Below are positions 37,061 through 48,524 of a stretch of DNA of 64,000 nt, one piece after another. Positions within the stretch are counted from its first letter, which is position 1. Each line of letters opens with the position of its first letter. Position numbers and translations under genes: made by a program. This stretch comes from Parasponia andersonii (taxonomy: Eukaryota > Streptophyta > Magnoliopsida > Rosales > Cannabaceae): assembly GCA_002914805.1 (NCBI GenBank), contig JXTB01000064.1, positions 727,467-791,466 on the forward strand. The letters are read 5' to 3'. The notes beneath the pieces are model-generated. The model was not told the DNA's origin. It did not search any database and saw nothing but the letters and a program-made list of their open reading frames with translations.

Positions 37061-38569
37061 ATGGTAGTCCCTAACCCCAAAAACGAGTTCAGATACTTCT
37101 CCATCTCAACCTCTCGCCGCATCTTCTCTCTCATATTTCAAAGCCAACCGCCTTTTCTTTCCCCCGTTTCCCTTCCCAAAACCATAGCCTCACCTCTATC
37201 GCCTCTACCCGTTTCCGTCGATTCAGATCGGTTCCGATCAAAAATTGTGCGTAATCTTCCAGATTCGTCGGTTTCCTCAACTGGGTCGTCCGCAGTTTCT
37301 GCTCCAAGAATCGATTTGGTGAGTCCTCATCATCTTGGAGGCTTTCGGCCATTTTCGGCTTGGCCTGGCAATGGGGTTTCGCCGTCGGGAGCGCTAAGGG
37401 TGAGGAATCCCAGTGTTGAAAGAGTCAGATCGAAAGCGTTTTGGAAGAAGGCTTGGGAGATTGTTGATCTGATTAAAAGGGGTGAGAATGATTTGGAGTC
37501 CAAATTGAAACAGGTCAATGTAAGTCTACGTAAGGACTACGTTATTCAAGTTCTGCACTTGTTGAGTTCTGAAAAGGTGTCTGCTTTGCGTTTCTTTAAC
37601 TGGATTAGAGATTCAAGACCTGGTCTTTGTCGTAACTACGATATTTGTAGTTTGGTAATTGATAACTGTGGAAGGATATATGATTACGAGTCAATGATCT
37701 GTACTTTTAATGAATTTAATCGAGGAGGAATATGTTTGACCCAAAATGCATTTCGGTTCTTACCGGAATTGGCGTCGAATGAAGTTTATCTTAGGGAATC
37801 TGTGAGTCAAGTTGCAGAGATATTGAATGCAGTTGGCGGGACATGCCGAACTTCTGGAGTTCGTTCGCTGATTGAGATGTTTAGCAGCTTAAGCTCATTA
37901 GAAATGGCCAAGTTTGTTATACGGATAACTGAGACGAAGACGGCTTATTACAATATCATGATTAGAGAAACATGTCGCGAATGTGATCTTGAAGGTTCAA
38001 AAGCTTTAGTTCGTGAAATGAGGCGAGTGGGTTGTGAACCAAATATCACAAGTTACAATCTTGTGATAAGTAACATATGTAAGAACGGTGAAAGTGCTTT
38101 AGACTTCCTTAAAGAAATGGATTGTTCTCCTGATGAGATGACCTTTGAGATTATTATTTCTTCCTCGTGTAAAGTTGGGCATTTTGATTTTGCGCTAGAG
38201 CTTCTGGATAGAATGATATTAAGGGGCCTTGAACCTCGGCTTACAACACATGCTGCTTTTGTTAGTAATTACTTTAAGTTGCAGAGATATGAGGAGGCAC
38301 ATAAGTATGTGATTAATGCAAGTTTTAAGCATAGAAACACAAGCAATTTAGTTTACAGCTTGCTTGCAGGGCTTTATTTGAATGAAGGAAACTTGGCCAG
38401 TGCCCTGAGTATTTTCTCTGAGATGATTGGAAGGGGTCTTAGACCTAGTTATCGAGTGTACACGAGACTGTTAAAAGGTCTCCAAAGATCAGGCAGGGAT
38501 GATGAGGCTAGAGAGTTAGAGATGAGATTCTCCAGTCTGAGTCCACAGACAATTACCAAAACCGGGTGA
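37061..38569 (+). CDS. P-class pentatricopeptide repeat protein, organelle-targeted, intronless (502 aa)
   Basis: I start at the ATG at 37061; a reading two codons longer begins with GTG and is unlikely. The N-terminal ~60 residues are Ser/Arg/Pro-rich with few acids, fitting a mitochondrial or plastid transit peptide. A conserved FFNWIRD segment lies near residue 177. Degenerate PPR motifs run from about residue 293 to the C-terminus, for example TAYYNIMIRETCRECDLEGS, then EPNITSYNLVISNICKNG, SPDEMTFEIIISSSCKVGH and RPSYRVYTRLLKGLQRSGRD. No E or DYW domain follows, so it is P-class and probably binds organellar RNA for stabilisation, splicing or translation. The exact orthologue is not recognised. 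Confidence 0.92.
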   Translation: MVVPNPKNEFRYFSISTSRRIFSLIFQSQPPFLSPVSLPKTIASPLSPLPVSVDSDRFRSKIVRNLPDSSVSSTGSSAVSAPRIDLVSPHHLGGFRPFSAWPGNGVSPSGALRVRNPSVERVRSKAFWKKAWEIVDLIKRGENDLESKLKQVNVSLRKDYVIQVLHLLSSEKVSALRFFNWIRDSRPGLCRNYDICSLVIDNCGRIYDYESMICTFNEFNRGGICLTQNAFRFLPELASNEVYLRESVSQVAEILNAVGGTCRTSGVRSLIEMFSSLSSLEMAKFVIRITETKTAYYNIMIRETCRECDLEGSKALVREMRRVGCEPNITSYNLVISNICKNGESALDFLKEMDCSPDEMTFEIIISSSCKVGHFDFALELLDRMILRGLEPRLTTHAAFVSNYFKLQRYEEAHKYVINASFKHRNTSNLVYSLLAGLYLNEGNLASALSIFSEMIGRGLRPSYRVYTRLLKGLQRSGRDDEARELEMRFSSLSPQTITKTG

Positions 38570-39942
38570 TTTTATGCTCTAGGATTTTTACAGACTTGGC
38601 ATCTTTTCATTCTGAGAGTTCTGTTTGTAGGTGGGAGCTTCTTATCATTTCTGGATTAACTGGTCAGAGTTATTATTATTTCTGGAAAGAATTAGCTGGA
38701 TTCTCATGAGCAAGTATAGTATTCTTCTTGCTGTTGCTTTCTTGACATTTTTGCTGTGCTTTTATGAACGTTTATTACCTCTCACTTTTTTAGGTATGCT
38801 TTTAGTTCCAGTGTTGGACCGTCCTCGCAGTGAGGCACCTACAATAAGGTATTCTTAATAAGTTAAAAGTAGGTGCTTTTTTAGTGGCTTTAGACATGAA
38901 AAACACAATTCTTTCGGGTAAATATATTTCTAATTCTTTTTAATCTGAGAATTCATTCATTTCCTCCAGTTCTTAATTTTGTAATTTGATTTATTCCAGT
39001 TGAGGGTCTGTACGTGCTGTAATTTTATGGTCGATAGCTTTTGAGATACTGTTATCTTCCTCACACTGTAAGCTTAGAAATTTGATCAATCTCTTGAAGA
39101 TCAGAAGGATTTTTTTATTTTTTATTTTTCCCTCTTAACCACGTGCCTTTCAAAAGGGAAAAGATGCAAAACAAGGAGGTAAAATTGTACATTCATGATG
39201 TGCATCAAACAAAACTACAAAGCTTTTTCCATTAGATCTTATGTAGAAATACAAGTTTTCTGTTCCTCCAGATGCAATCCCCTTATTTTAATTGTGCATA
39301 TTCCGTCTAGTTCGATTAGACTTCAAACTGGCTGACTTACTTTCTCGTTCACCATCTAAGTACTTTAGATGTTATACACCCTTCAAACAGATCAGATTAT
39401 TCCTACTTGCTTGAATTTCTTCTCTTCTTAACAAATATCAGTTTCTCCTATGACTTACATGGTATTATATTGCTCCCTGCTGGTTGTATGTATCTGTCTT
39501 TCAAATTCTGAAGATTTCTTCCGTCCAAAATGATGTTTTGTGATCACTTTGCTTCATTCAAATGAGCCCTGCATGATTTTCAAGTTGAACTGTCCTCCAC
39601 ATCTTTTCCTGGTTTTGTTACCGCCAGCTCGGCATCTTGAGTCTGCACAGTAACCTGGTACTGTAAGTCTCAATCCAAATAAATGTGCATTCTTGTTGCT
39701 AGAGGTGATAAACCACATGCTAGTGTCCTTGTGCATAAGAGGTTAGAGAACTTGAATAAGATTTCTTTTTCCTCTTCATTTATACGATTTAATGTCCTCT
39801 TTTTGTTGTTATGAAATGATACCTGTTATCAGTACCCTTCTGTTCCAAACCACCAGAAACAGTCTCCTTTAGGGAGGACTGCATACATAGATAGATGTAA
39901 CGATGTATTTGATCAGCGGAGAAACACTCGTAGCTGAGCTTA
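38570..39942. other. Spacer between PPR gene and WVD2-like gene
   Basis: The left part is the PPR 3' untranslated region. I searched the minus strand here for exons completing the WVD2-like gene and found no TPX2 motif. No other gene is seen. Confidence 0.5.
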
Positions 39943-40994
39943 TTAAAATTGATTCTGAATTAAAACTGGATAGTATACCTGAGCAGATTGTCTATAGCCT
40001 GGTCGACTTCTTGGGAGCCTGTTAGCCAAACCTCTGCCAGTCGAGTTAACCAACTTTTTTTGACTTGTTTTACCACTAGAAGAAGATGGCTCCAACCTGT
40101 TCCTTGCTGATGAAGCACTAGGAGTAGTAGAACTGCAACATGCTTCAGTAAGTCGTTTTGGAGATGAAACATGGATCAAACTATGCCCAGTTGCAGCTTT
40201 TGATTTGCTGCTTTTTCCTACAACAATTCTGCTCTCTCCTTTCTCAGTGATTTTTTCTTGTGGAGATAGCTTTTTCTTGTCAGATAACTTAATACCCTCT
40301 TCTCTACTTCTGCTTTGCGACTTTGATCTGTTCCGTGCAGAAGCAACATTTCCCTAGAAGAAAAAAGTACAACTTATTCTAAACCAGGTTCAATGTTAAT
40401 TGAAGCAAGTTGAAACACAGATTCAACCATGTATAAATTACACTGAAAAGCAAAAACTACCATTCTGATTCTAAATACAAGTGGGTAAAAAAAGTAAAAC
40501 AAGCCTATATTGCACAAGACAAGTTCAAAAAAATGAATTCATTTCTTCCTTATAATTCAATCTTTTTTCTATTTCCTGCAATTTTTCAGAAGATATAACA
40601 TATTTTCTTCTTTGCTACAGCATATTTTCAAGATTTAAGATTAGGACGTGTTTAAATTCAAATATTATTCTACAATTCAAAAATAACTTTTATATAAAAA
40701 GTTGATAAAATTTTTTTTTTATCATATCAATTTTCTATATAAAAACTGTTGCTAAATTTGTAGAATATGATTCAAAGTTTATACCAAACGCTTTTTTTAA
40801 CTTTTTAATTCTTTTTACTCTTGAGCAATCCAATATCAGTAACTTCGCATAAAAGACTAGCCTTCAGCTTATATCCAAAAGATTTTCCATACAAAACAAA
40901 CGAATCTTACCACCACCCTAATTAGAATACACAGAAATAAATGGATAAATACGAGGGCAAGATTGTAATAATAAAAAGTTCAAGACCAGTGCAT

Positions 40995-41050
<56 letters not shown>

Positions 41051-41274
41051 GTGCACCAATCCAGTAGGTATTTTTTTTTTTTACTTATGGATAGGTATCA
41101 ATTTGGCCAATAAAAATTTAGCATGTACATTTTTTTATTATAAAAAGTAAGAGAGAGAAAGAGCATTAATGATCACGTCTTTTTATGCACTTCATTATAG
41201 CCATTGGATCACCATTAGATGATGATCCAACGGCTAAAAAAAAAATACCAACTATATATATATATATATGGTTG

Positions 41275-41306
<32 letters not shown>

Positions 41307-43278
41307 TCTTAATAGTAATAAGCAAGTGGAGAAAATGAGGATGTTCTACCTGAGTCTTTGGTTTGCTTGCAATCAGGTTGACAGAGTTGGAAACAAGGCT
41401 TTCATGGTGTGCAATATCTGAGCTCCTAGTGACACGAGTGTGCGAACAGGAAGTCTCTTTGGTTGGTTGGTCTATTTCAGAAGCACATAAAAATTCACTA
41501 ACTGCATCTGAAATGATGCTAGCCCTTTCATTGTTCTTACTCAGTAGTTCTTTGGTGACTGGTTCTTGTTTCTGCACAATGCTTTCCCACGACGAATTGG
41601 AGTTGACACTAGAATCATCGTCTAATATCTGAATTTTCCTGGCATAGCCAGATTTCCTATCCCCTTTCGACATAGCATCATCAACACCAGTTTCTGCTTG
41701 TGTGGCTTCGTGACTCTTGAAATCTTGGTTAAGATCCAGTCCAATTGTCTCTTGCTGCTCTGCTTGTGATGCCTTCATCGCTCTGATTCTTCTATAGTAT
41801 TCTTCGAAATAGGCCTTCTTTTGAGCAACAAATCCAGGGGCCTTAAACTTTTCCAGCTCCTCCTGACATTTGTTGTGAGAAAAAACTGACCATTTCCCCC
41901 ATTCAAGTGACTCAGCAGCAGATCTTCCAAATGATATGGAACCGTGATCCAGTTTTCCAGACACCGATAAAGCCTGCTAACGAAGCTCAAAATTATAATA
42001 AGAAAAGACCATATAGTGATCACAAAAGCAAAGAAATGACAAAACAACAAACTTGCATATTATGTTACTTAGTAAAGCAACTTATCATTCTCAAATTATT
42101 TGAAGGGTAGAAACTACATTCTCAATTTATATGAGAAACCAAGTAATAAAGAGTGCTTAGAAATTAGATAAATTTTAGTTTCATTCCTCATAATTCAATG
42201 CCAAGCAAACACAAGAATGAAAACAATTCATGCCTCAAGGTGTCAGCAAGTTGGGAGGCTGATAAATTCTCTTGGCGTCGAATTCAAGAAGGATTAAAAT
42301 GGAAAGGATATGGTCACCTGCAGTTGTGTAATTCATTTTGGGAAAAATAAAATAAAATAAAAATCAAGACTTGCATGTTAATTGATTTAAAAAGTGACGA
42401 AATATTCATCACATTTATATTTGAAACATTGTCTTCTAAAAAAAAATAAACAAAGGTATCCAACGCTGCAATGAATAATAATAATTCTAATTAATAAATT
42501 AGTTCGGATCTTATTTTAAAAAAATTATAATTAGTTAATAATAATTTGACATATTGTATATTATTGGGAATATATAATGTCCATAGCAATTACCCATAAA
42601 AAAAAAGATACAAAAAAATTCTCAAAGCCTCATTTTAATATTTTAAAGACTTGGACTTCATCAAAACATTTCAATTATAATAATACAATAAACCATAATG
42701 GATGAATTTAGCATTCCACTGTATCCATAATATATTTTCTTTATTTGATTCTATTCTTCTGACACACTTCAATTATACATAGTCACATTAAAACGCATAT
42801 AGTTTTGTAGTTCTTTTAATTGCTCTTGGAAACCCAACATAAAAATCCACTTATATCTTAAATGGGGCTGCAAAAAGCACAGAAAGCAACCCATTGAGAG
42901 GAATCGATTAGCTTAAATGCAATTATTAAACTTCGTAATTACAATTTTATTTTCTTTCAAATTTTATTGAGGACGATTAAATTCCTAATATGATCCTAAA
43001 GTCAACATGGGCATAGGACTAGAGACCATATAAATACCAATGCATATCTCATTTCACTCAAATTCAATCTTAGCGTAACGAAAATTCATATAATCCAGTG
43101 AAATTCAATCTTAGCGTAACGAAAATTCATATAATCCATTACAGGGGAAAAAAAAAAGAAGTTTGGAACATTATGAATCAGAGTAAATAGATAATCGTAC
43201 CTGGCTTGGATTCTGGTTCTCCGAAAGTGACCAACTATTGTTGCAGTTGCTGAGATGAAAATCAGTATCGGTCGACAT
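39943..43278 (-). CDS. WVD2-like / TPX2-family-related protein, no visible TPX2 domain (3 exons, 370 aa)
   Basis: Exons on the minus strand are 43278-43201, 41973-41350 and 40353-39943, all in phase with GT-AG introns. The N-terminal block GSISFGRSAAESLEWGKWSVF followed by FSHNKCQEELEKFKAPG and VAQKKAYFEEYYRRIRAMKA is the conserved head of WVD2-like microtubule-associated proteins. The middle is acidic and Ser-rich (LDDDSSVNSNSSWES), and exon 3 is basic and Ser/Arg-rich. The family's C-terminal TPX2 microtubule-binding domain is absent from this model. Codon 3' of RQSAQ (CAG|GTATAC at about 39980) could be a splice donor, in which case the last 11 residues would be replaced by a further exon. 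Function is inferred from the head domain only. Confidence 0.75.
40999..41047 (+). repeat. (TA)n microsatellite in intron 2 of the WVD2-like gene
   Basis: Roughly 24 uninterrupted TA units. A second, interrupted TA/GTATA array is at 41254-41308 in the same intron, only about 40 bp from the exon 2 donor. Confidence 0.95.
43060..43138 (+). repeat. Tandem duplication (period 41 bp) inside intron 1 of the WVD2-like gene
   Basis: Two copies of a 38-bp block beginning AAATTCAATCTTAGCG start at 43060 and 43101, within intron 1 (43200-41974) near its 5' end. Confidence 0.85.
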
Positions 43279-44394
43279 TACCAATTCACTCAAAATTTGG
43301 TCAAACTTTTCTATCGAATTCTCATTTCAGCCAACTCCTTTGACACTTCTATGAATTCAAATAAAAAGGAAAGAACATAGTGAATATGATATATACTTAC
43401 CAAAAGTTGCAAGCAAATAACCTTTTTTTTTTTTTTTTTCCAAATCTAATTCGATGGAGAGAAAGAGAAAGAGTGGGAAGAAAGAAGCATATGAGAAAGA
43501 AGTGAAACGACAGTTTATGTTAGTTCCTTGCTTGGAGGACAGTGAGAGACAAAAGCTAACTCACCTGACCCCATCTTTTGTTGACGTGGCTATGCTACAA
43601 TGCGTCTCAACTATTCTTTATGCATCTGGGTCCTACAGTTGTCACGTTTAGCCACAGCTGCAAATTCCCTAACTTCAATCCTTGGTTTCGCTAATTACAA
43701 CGTAAATAACTTTTTCCATGACCGTCATCTTCAACTATTATACATGCTTATAATCGGATCTTAAAAAAAAAATTAACTAAATTCTTGTGAGTTTAACTCA
43801 TTGTTAATGTATTTGAGTCTAAAAATTGGATATTCCGACCATAGACACACAATTTCATTGTTGTCTACTAGTTCGAGGAAACATTATTTGCTCGAATTGA
43901 AATCTCCTATTGAAGTCACATGATGACCAAGATCATCTCTAACTCATGTCATAAGAGGAAATGGTACTGGATTTTTGTCCAACTCAATGCCAATTTTGAA
44001 CGTCACTTAGACGTTTTGGGCTACCATGAATAGTTCAACACCAATATGAACGTGAACTCTTTTTTTTTAATATTTTTTTTTGTGCAAAAAGTCCAATGGA
44101 TGGATGTATAATTTTCTATTTTTGACTCTAACTGCATAATTTTGGTCAAAACTAACATTTTTTTCTAACAAAAAATAAAAATTTTCCTTTTTATGTCTTG
44201 TATCTTAATTATTATTATTATTTTATGGTTAATTTTATATGGAACAATATTAATATGTAAATAATATGAAATATCAATTTACAATGTAAAAACATCAAAC
44301 AATTGATATATAAAGATGCTTATATTGCGCTTCTTAATGCATTAATTAATTATTTTTGGAAAGAGCAGATTAATTCAGATGATTAAATGATAGA

Positions 44395-44875
44395 GCGGTC
44401 AAAATAGGCAGGTTAGGCCGAGCTGGCCCATCATAGTGGGTTGAGAGCATGAACAGATCGGAGTAGCTCAACCTGTATGATTGAGAAGGGAGCCCAGCTA
44501 GGCTCTATGGCCCTGGTAGGCCCTTTGGCAGGCCTAGAAATGGGTCGACATGGGCCAACTCACAATTAGCCCTTTTTATTTTAATTTAAAATTTTAATAA
44601 TTAAAAAAATATTATATATATAGATGTGATTATATGTATATGATTATATACAATATATATACATATATTATATTATTATTATTATTTTTTAATTTTTCTT
44701 AAAAAAATCAGGGTCGGGCCAGACCAAGGGTGATAGGCCCAGCCTGACCCTAAGAGTATGGCCGGATTGGGCCTAGACTTATCTTGAATGAGTTGGGCTG
44801 GCCCGCAGACTACAATAACAGGTGGCGGGCAAGCCAGTTTGGCCTGACCTATTTTGATAGCTTTATTAATTGAAC
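44395..44875. mobile_element. Non-autonomous TIR element (hAT-like MITE candidate)
   Basis: The ends TCAAAATAGGCAGGTTAGGCCG (left, 44398) and, as reverse complement, TCAAAATAGGTCAGGCCAAACTGG (right, ending about 44860) form imperfect GC-rich TIRs. Subterminal GGCCC-rich blocks flank an AT-rich core (44580-44700). No convincing target duplication is seen (TAGAGCGG against TAGCTTTA). No transposase. Confidence 0.6.
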
Positions 44876-45234
44876 ATCAATATCTAATTTACACATTTGT
44901 GTTTATGTTTAATTGTTAAATGTAAAATTTTGGTTTTATTGTAAATTTTTTTAATGTAAATTTTTATTAAAAATAATATATTAATAGTAAATTAATAATT
45001 TTAGTTAATAAAATATAATTTATTAATCTATTAGTTTTTAGGATTTTTTTCAAATTGTAAAATATATTACTGGATCAATACATGAAAAAATTTATTTGTG
45101 GGTATCATTGGTGAAATAGATAAATAGTAGGGAATTAGAAAAAAAAGATATATAAAAAGTAGATAAAAAGGAATATACAAAAAATATATTGTATTTCACC
45201 TAATTTCCTTCTCGAATTTCTCAAAACTTAAAAG

Positions 45235-45725
45235 GAAAATTAGGTGAAATGCACTTCTATAATAGTGAGTTTTGAAAAATACATATCTCTCAATAGTTTT
45301 TAGATGAAATACACTATTTTTTCGTGAAAAACAAAGACTTATATACCTTAAAGTTGAGAGCGCCAGATAGAAATGTCGAAAGCTAGACAGTGTATCTAGA
45401 AACTTGACAAGAAAAAATAAAAGTACATTTGAGTGTTTAGCACTAAATAAGATGTCTAGAAACTTGACAGAAAAAAAGATATATTTGAGTGTTTAGTACT
45501 AAACATGGTTAGATAGGGTGTCAAGCCACACTAGATAAAGTCTCTAGTAACTCGACCTTTCATATCTAGCCAGTTTGTGAACACTTGATGAGATAAGTAT
45601 TATGGATATTTTTGTATTTAAAATAATTTAAAATTTAAAAGGTGTTCTCATCAAAAAATTATTAAGAGAGATGTATTTCCTAAAATATACTATACTAATT
45701 ACCAAAAGTGTATTTTACAAAGAAC
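45235..45725. mobile_element. MITE-like TIR element
   Basis: The left end GTGAAATGCACTTCTATAATAG followed by GAAAAATACATATCTCTCAATAG corresponds to the reverse complement of the right end (GTAAAATACACTTTTGGTAATTAG followed by GGAAATACATCTCTCTTAATAA). The core has a repeated unit GTCTAGAAACTTGACA...ATTTGAGTGTTTAG. Non-coding. Confidence 0.55.
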
Positions 45726-46800
45726 CTAAAATTAAATACAAAAGAGAAATGAGAATCATATTTAGGGTAGTGATTCTCGTTCAGTTGTTTGTTGAACTAT
45801 TGGAATAAAAAAATTGTGTGAAACTCATGTAGAATTTGGAAAAAAAATATGAATGCAGAAATATTAGGCCCATGTCTCATTGGACATATTAAATCCACTA
45901 AGATATCACGTTATAGAGTCATGAGACATAAGAATGGAAAACATAGTGAATTTTAGCTTTAGATTCAATCAAGCAATAGATTAAATCAAAAGCGAACAAC
46001 GTACATGTAAAAGCCAAGTTTTGACTTGGAATTTCCATAGAATTTTTTTTTTTCTTTTAGGACCTTGTTTAAAAGGTAAATCTAGTTGTTTGCCCTTTCG
46101 GGTATAAAGGAGATCGAAGGAGTTGTTATTGACAGAGAAGAATAAATGTAGCCTCTCTATCACACCTTCATTTGAACAGTACAATGTATTTTATTAAATA
46201 TATAAATATATTTTATAAGATAAATAAGGTTAAAGCATTGAAATATTTAATTAAGCGATTGCATTGATAGTCTTACCTTTTGACACACTTCTATGACCCC
46301 TAAGCCTTGAGGCCCCTATGTGAGTATCCTCACTTAATAATACCAACGACATCAATTGGCAGTTCACATGTTGTTCAACACTTTAATGTGACAAGATTTT
46401 TGAGCGATAAGATAAAGACTCATGTCCTTCAGTCCTTATAAGAAAAAAATGATGTTGTAATTAAAAAAGTTGTTTCCTAAACGCCACGGTGTTTCCATCA
46501 TTATAATTATTTATTTATTTATTTATTATTATTATTATTATTTTGGAAAAAGAGCCTCCATTATTACTAATCTGTGTATATATAATGCGCATCATATTTT
46601 AATACAACATACAAATGCTTTCTACGGGTAAATTTTAAAATTTTCATCATAGACTTATAATACGTCCTACCAAATGAATTTTGCTACATTTGACATAAGG
46701 ATGGTCCCAACGGTACTATATAACTCATTGTAGTGTATTCGATCAACCTCTCAATCAGTGTTTTTTTTTTTTGGGTAATAAATAGAAAATAAAAGAAAAC
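45726..46800. other. Spacer
   Basis: AT-rich with a TTATTTAT/TTATTA run near 46510-46545. No gene is seen. Confidence 0.45.
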
Positions 46801-46859
46801 TACTTGTACGATAACTTTCTTTTAACATGACTATAAGAAATTCTAATCCCACTAAAAGA

Positions 46860-46960
46860 TCGCTAAAGGCCCCACCATTTAGAGTAATAGAAGAGGATCT
46901 GTAATCCGAACCCCGGCCACTGGCATAATCTCACTTACTACTACGCCACCAATCATATAC
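46860..46960 (-). mobile_element. tRNA-derived SINE remnant
   Basis: On the minus strand an A-box-like TGGCGTAGTAGTAAGTG (46949-46933) precedes a B-box-like GGGGTTCGGATTAC (46914-46901) at the spacing expected for a Pol III internal promoter. The body beyond is short and no tRNA gene is formed. Confidence 0.5.
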
Positions 46961-48440
46961 ATTTAAAGGAAATTGATGTCACGGATCTTCAAGCCCACCT
47001 GTACCTGCCAAGACGCCAAAGTGTACCAAGTGTTAAGTTTTGGGCCAATATAAATGAAGTGTGCGATCTCATAAATAAATTTACGATATATATTATATGC
47101 ACCCTAAATCAATTTTTAAGGAAAAGAGAAAAAAAAAAAAAAAACATGTTCAGAAACTTTAAAATTGTTCTCAACATTTTTCATGTTCAAAGCAATTCGG
47201 GATGGCTGGATTGTACTGATCCTGTACTTGTAAAGATACCGTAGACGTGCCTTATATAATAACTAAGGTCTCATGGAACATCGGATAATAAGTACTTTTC
47301 ATGTGGACTTGTTTATTTATTTTTTGACAAGTGAATTTTATGCAGATCCTAATCTCGTAGCAAGATTAAATACCAAATTCAATTAGAATTAATAAAAATG
47401 AAAATTCCACTTGTAGATTAAAGATCCTAAATTCCAATAGCATGAGGCCGGGGGGAAATTTCTAAGAATGCTTTGCTAATTTTTTGGCAGAAAGGTCATG
47501 TGGCCAGAACAAAATTAAATTGTTGCTTTTTCTTTCAAGTATATATTAGAGATCATGATAAAAGATAGTTTCGTGTATCGTCAATAATTCTGAGTTCCCA
47601 TGAGTTCCACCCCTTCATGTTTTTAATAATATTTGAAAATTAACCAATATTGTATTTATTTAATGCCTTTTGATAATGTTTATACAATATTACTGGTAAA
47701 TAATTCTATATATACATTTATATCTACATAACATAGCATTGTTGATTTAGAAACACCAATAAGAAAGGATATGAGAGAATCAAACTCAATAGGGCCTCAA
47801 GCAAGCGTTCCCTTACCTTACCCTTCGAGCCGATACTATCCATTCTCTTTTTCTATAAGAAAAACACTCTAAAATTCAACGACGTACCTTCGGCTACGAC
47901 GGGATAGAGCAGAGCCATACACGTATTGATCATGCTTTTGACTAGAACACATTTAAAAAAATATCTTTCTTTTGTTAAGTAAACTTATAACGCCCTAAAT
48001 ATATATTAATAATGGAGGTAGGTTAGGGGTTTTGGCGGACAGCTTTAAATTGGTCGATCCACGCAACCTTTCTGAATATCTAGAAGGCATAATTTCGTTT
48101 TCTCAGGAATTAAGCTGATCATGACTTGGTAGAGACCTACATGATTTTCATATAATTCACTTTATGAAGTCATGACTTATAGGCCCATTAATTATCGAAA
48201 TGGACAGCCAAAAGCCATGATCCAACGTCTGATCGATATAATAGGTTTCTTTACACAATTACTAGAGCAGATTTTGACACCTTTGCACTTTTTCCAGATT
48301 GAAGGACTGTAATTGGACAACTCATGGTGTTCCTATTTACTTTGACTACGTGATTATCAGGAAATGGTAAGGTCNATACGTAGTCTAATATATACATATA
48401 TAGGTACTCACGAAGTGGACCTCTCATAAAATATACATAA
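46961..48440. other. Spacer
   Basis: No gene is recognised. It contains one unknown base (48375). Confidence 0.45.
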
Positions 48441-48441
48441 T

Positions 48442-48442
<1 letters not shown>

Positions 48443-48521
<79 letters not shown>
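48443..48521 (+). repeat. Compound (AC)n(TA)n microsatellite
   Basis: About 20 AC units run directly into about 19 TA units. Long reading frames across it (Tyr/Ile and Cys/Val runs) are artefacts of the repeat. Confidence 0.97.

Positions 48522-48524
<3 letters not shown>

Noticed and set aside
43454..43651. 65-codon + strand frame (Lys/Glu-rich start)
   Set aside because: It lies just upstream of the WVD2-like start on the opposite strand, in what is probably its promoter or leader. No homology is recognised.
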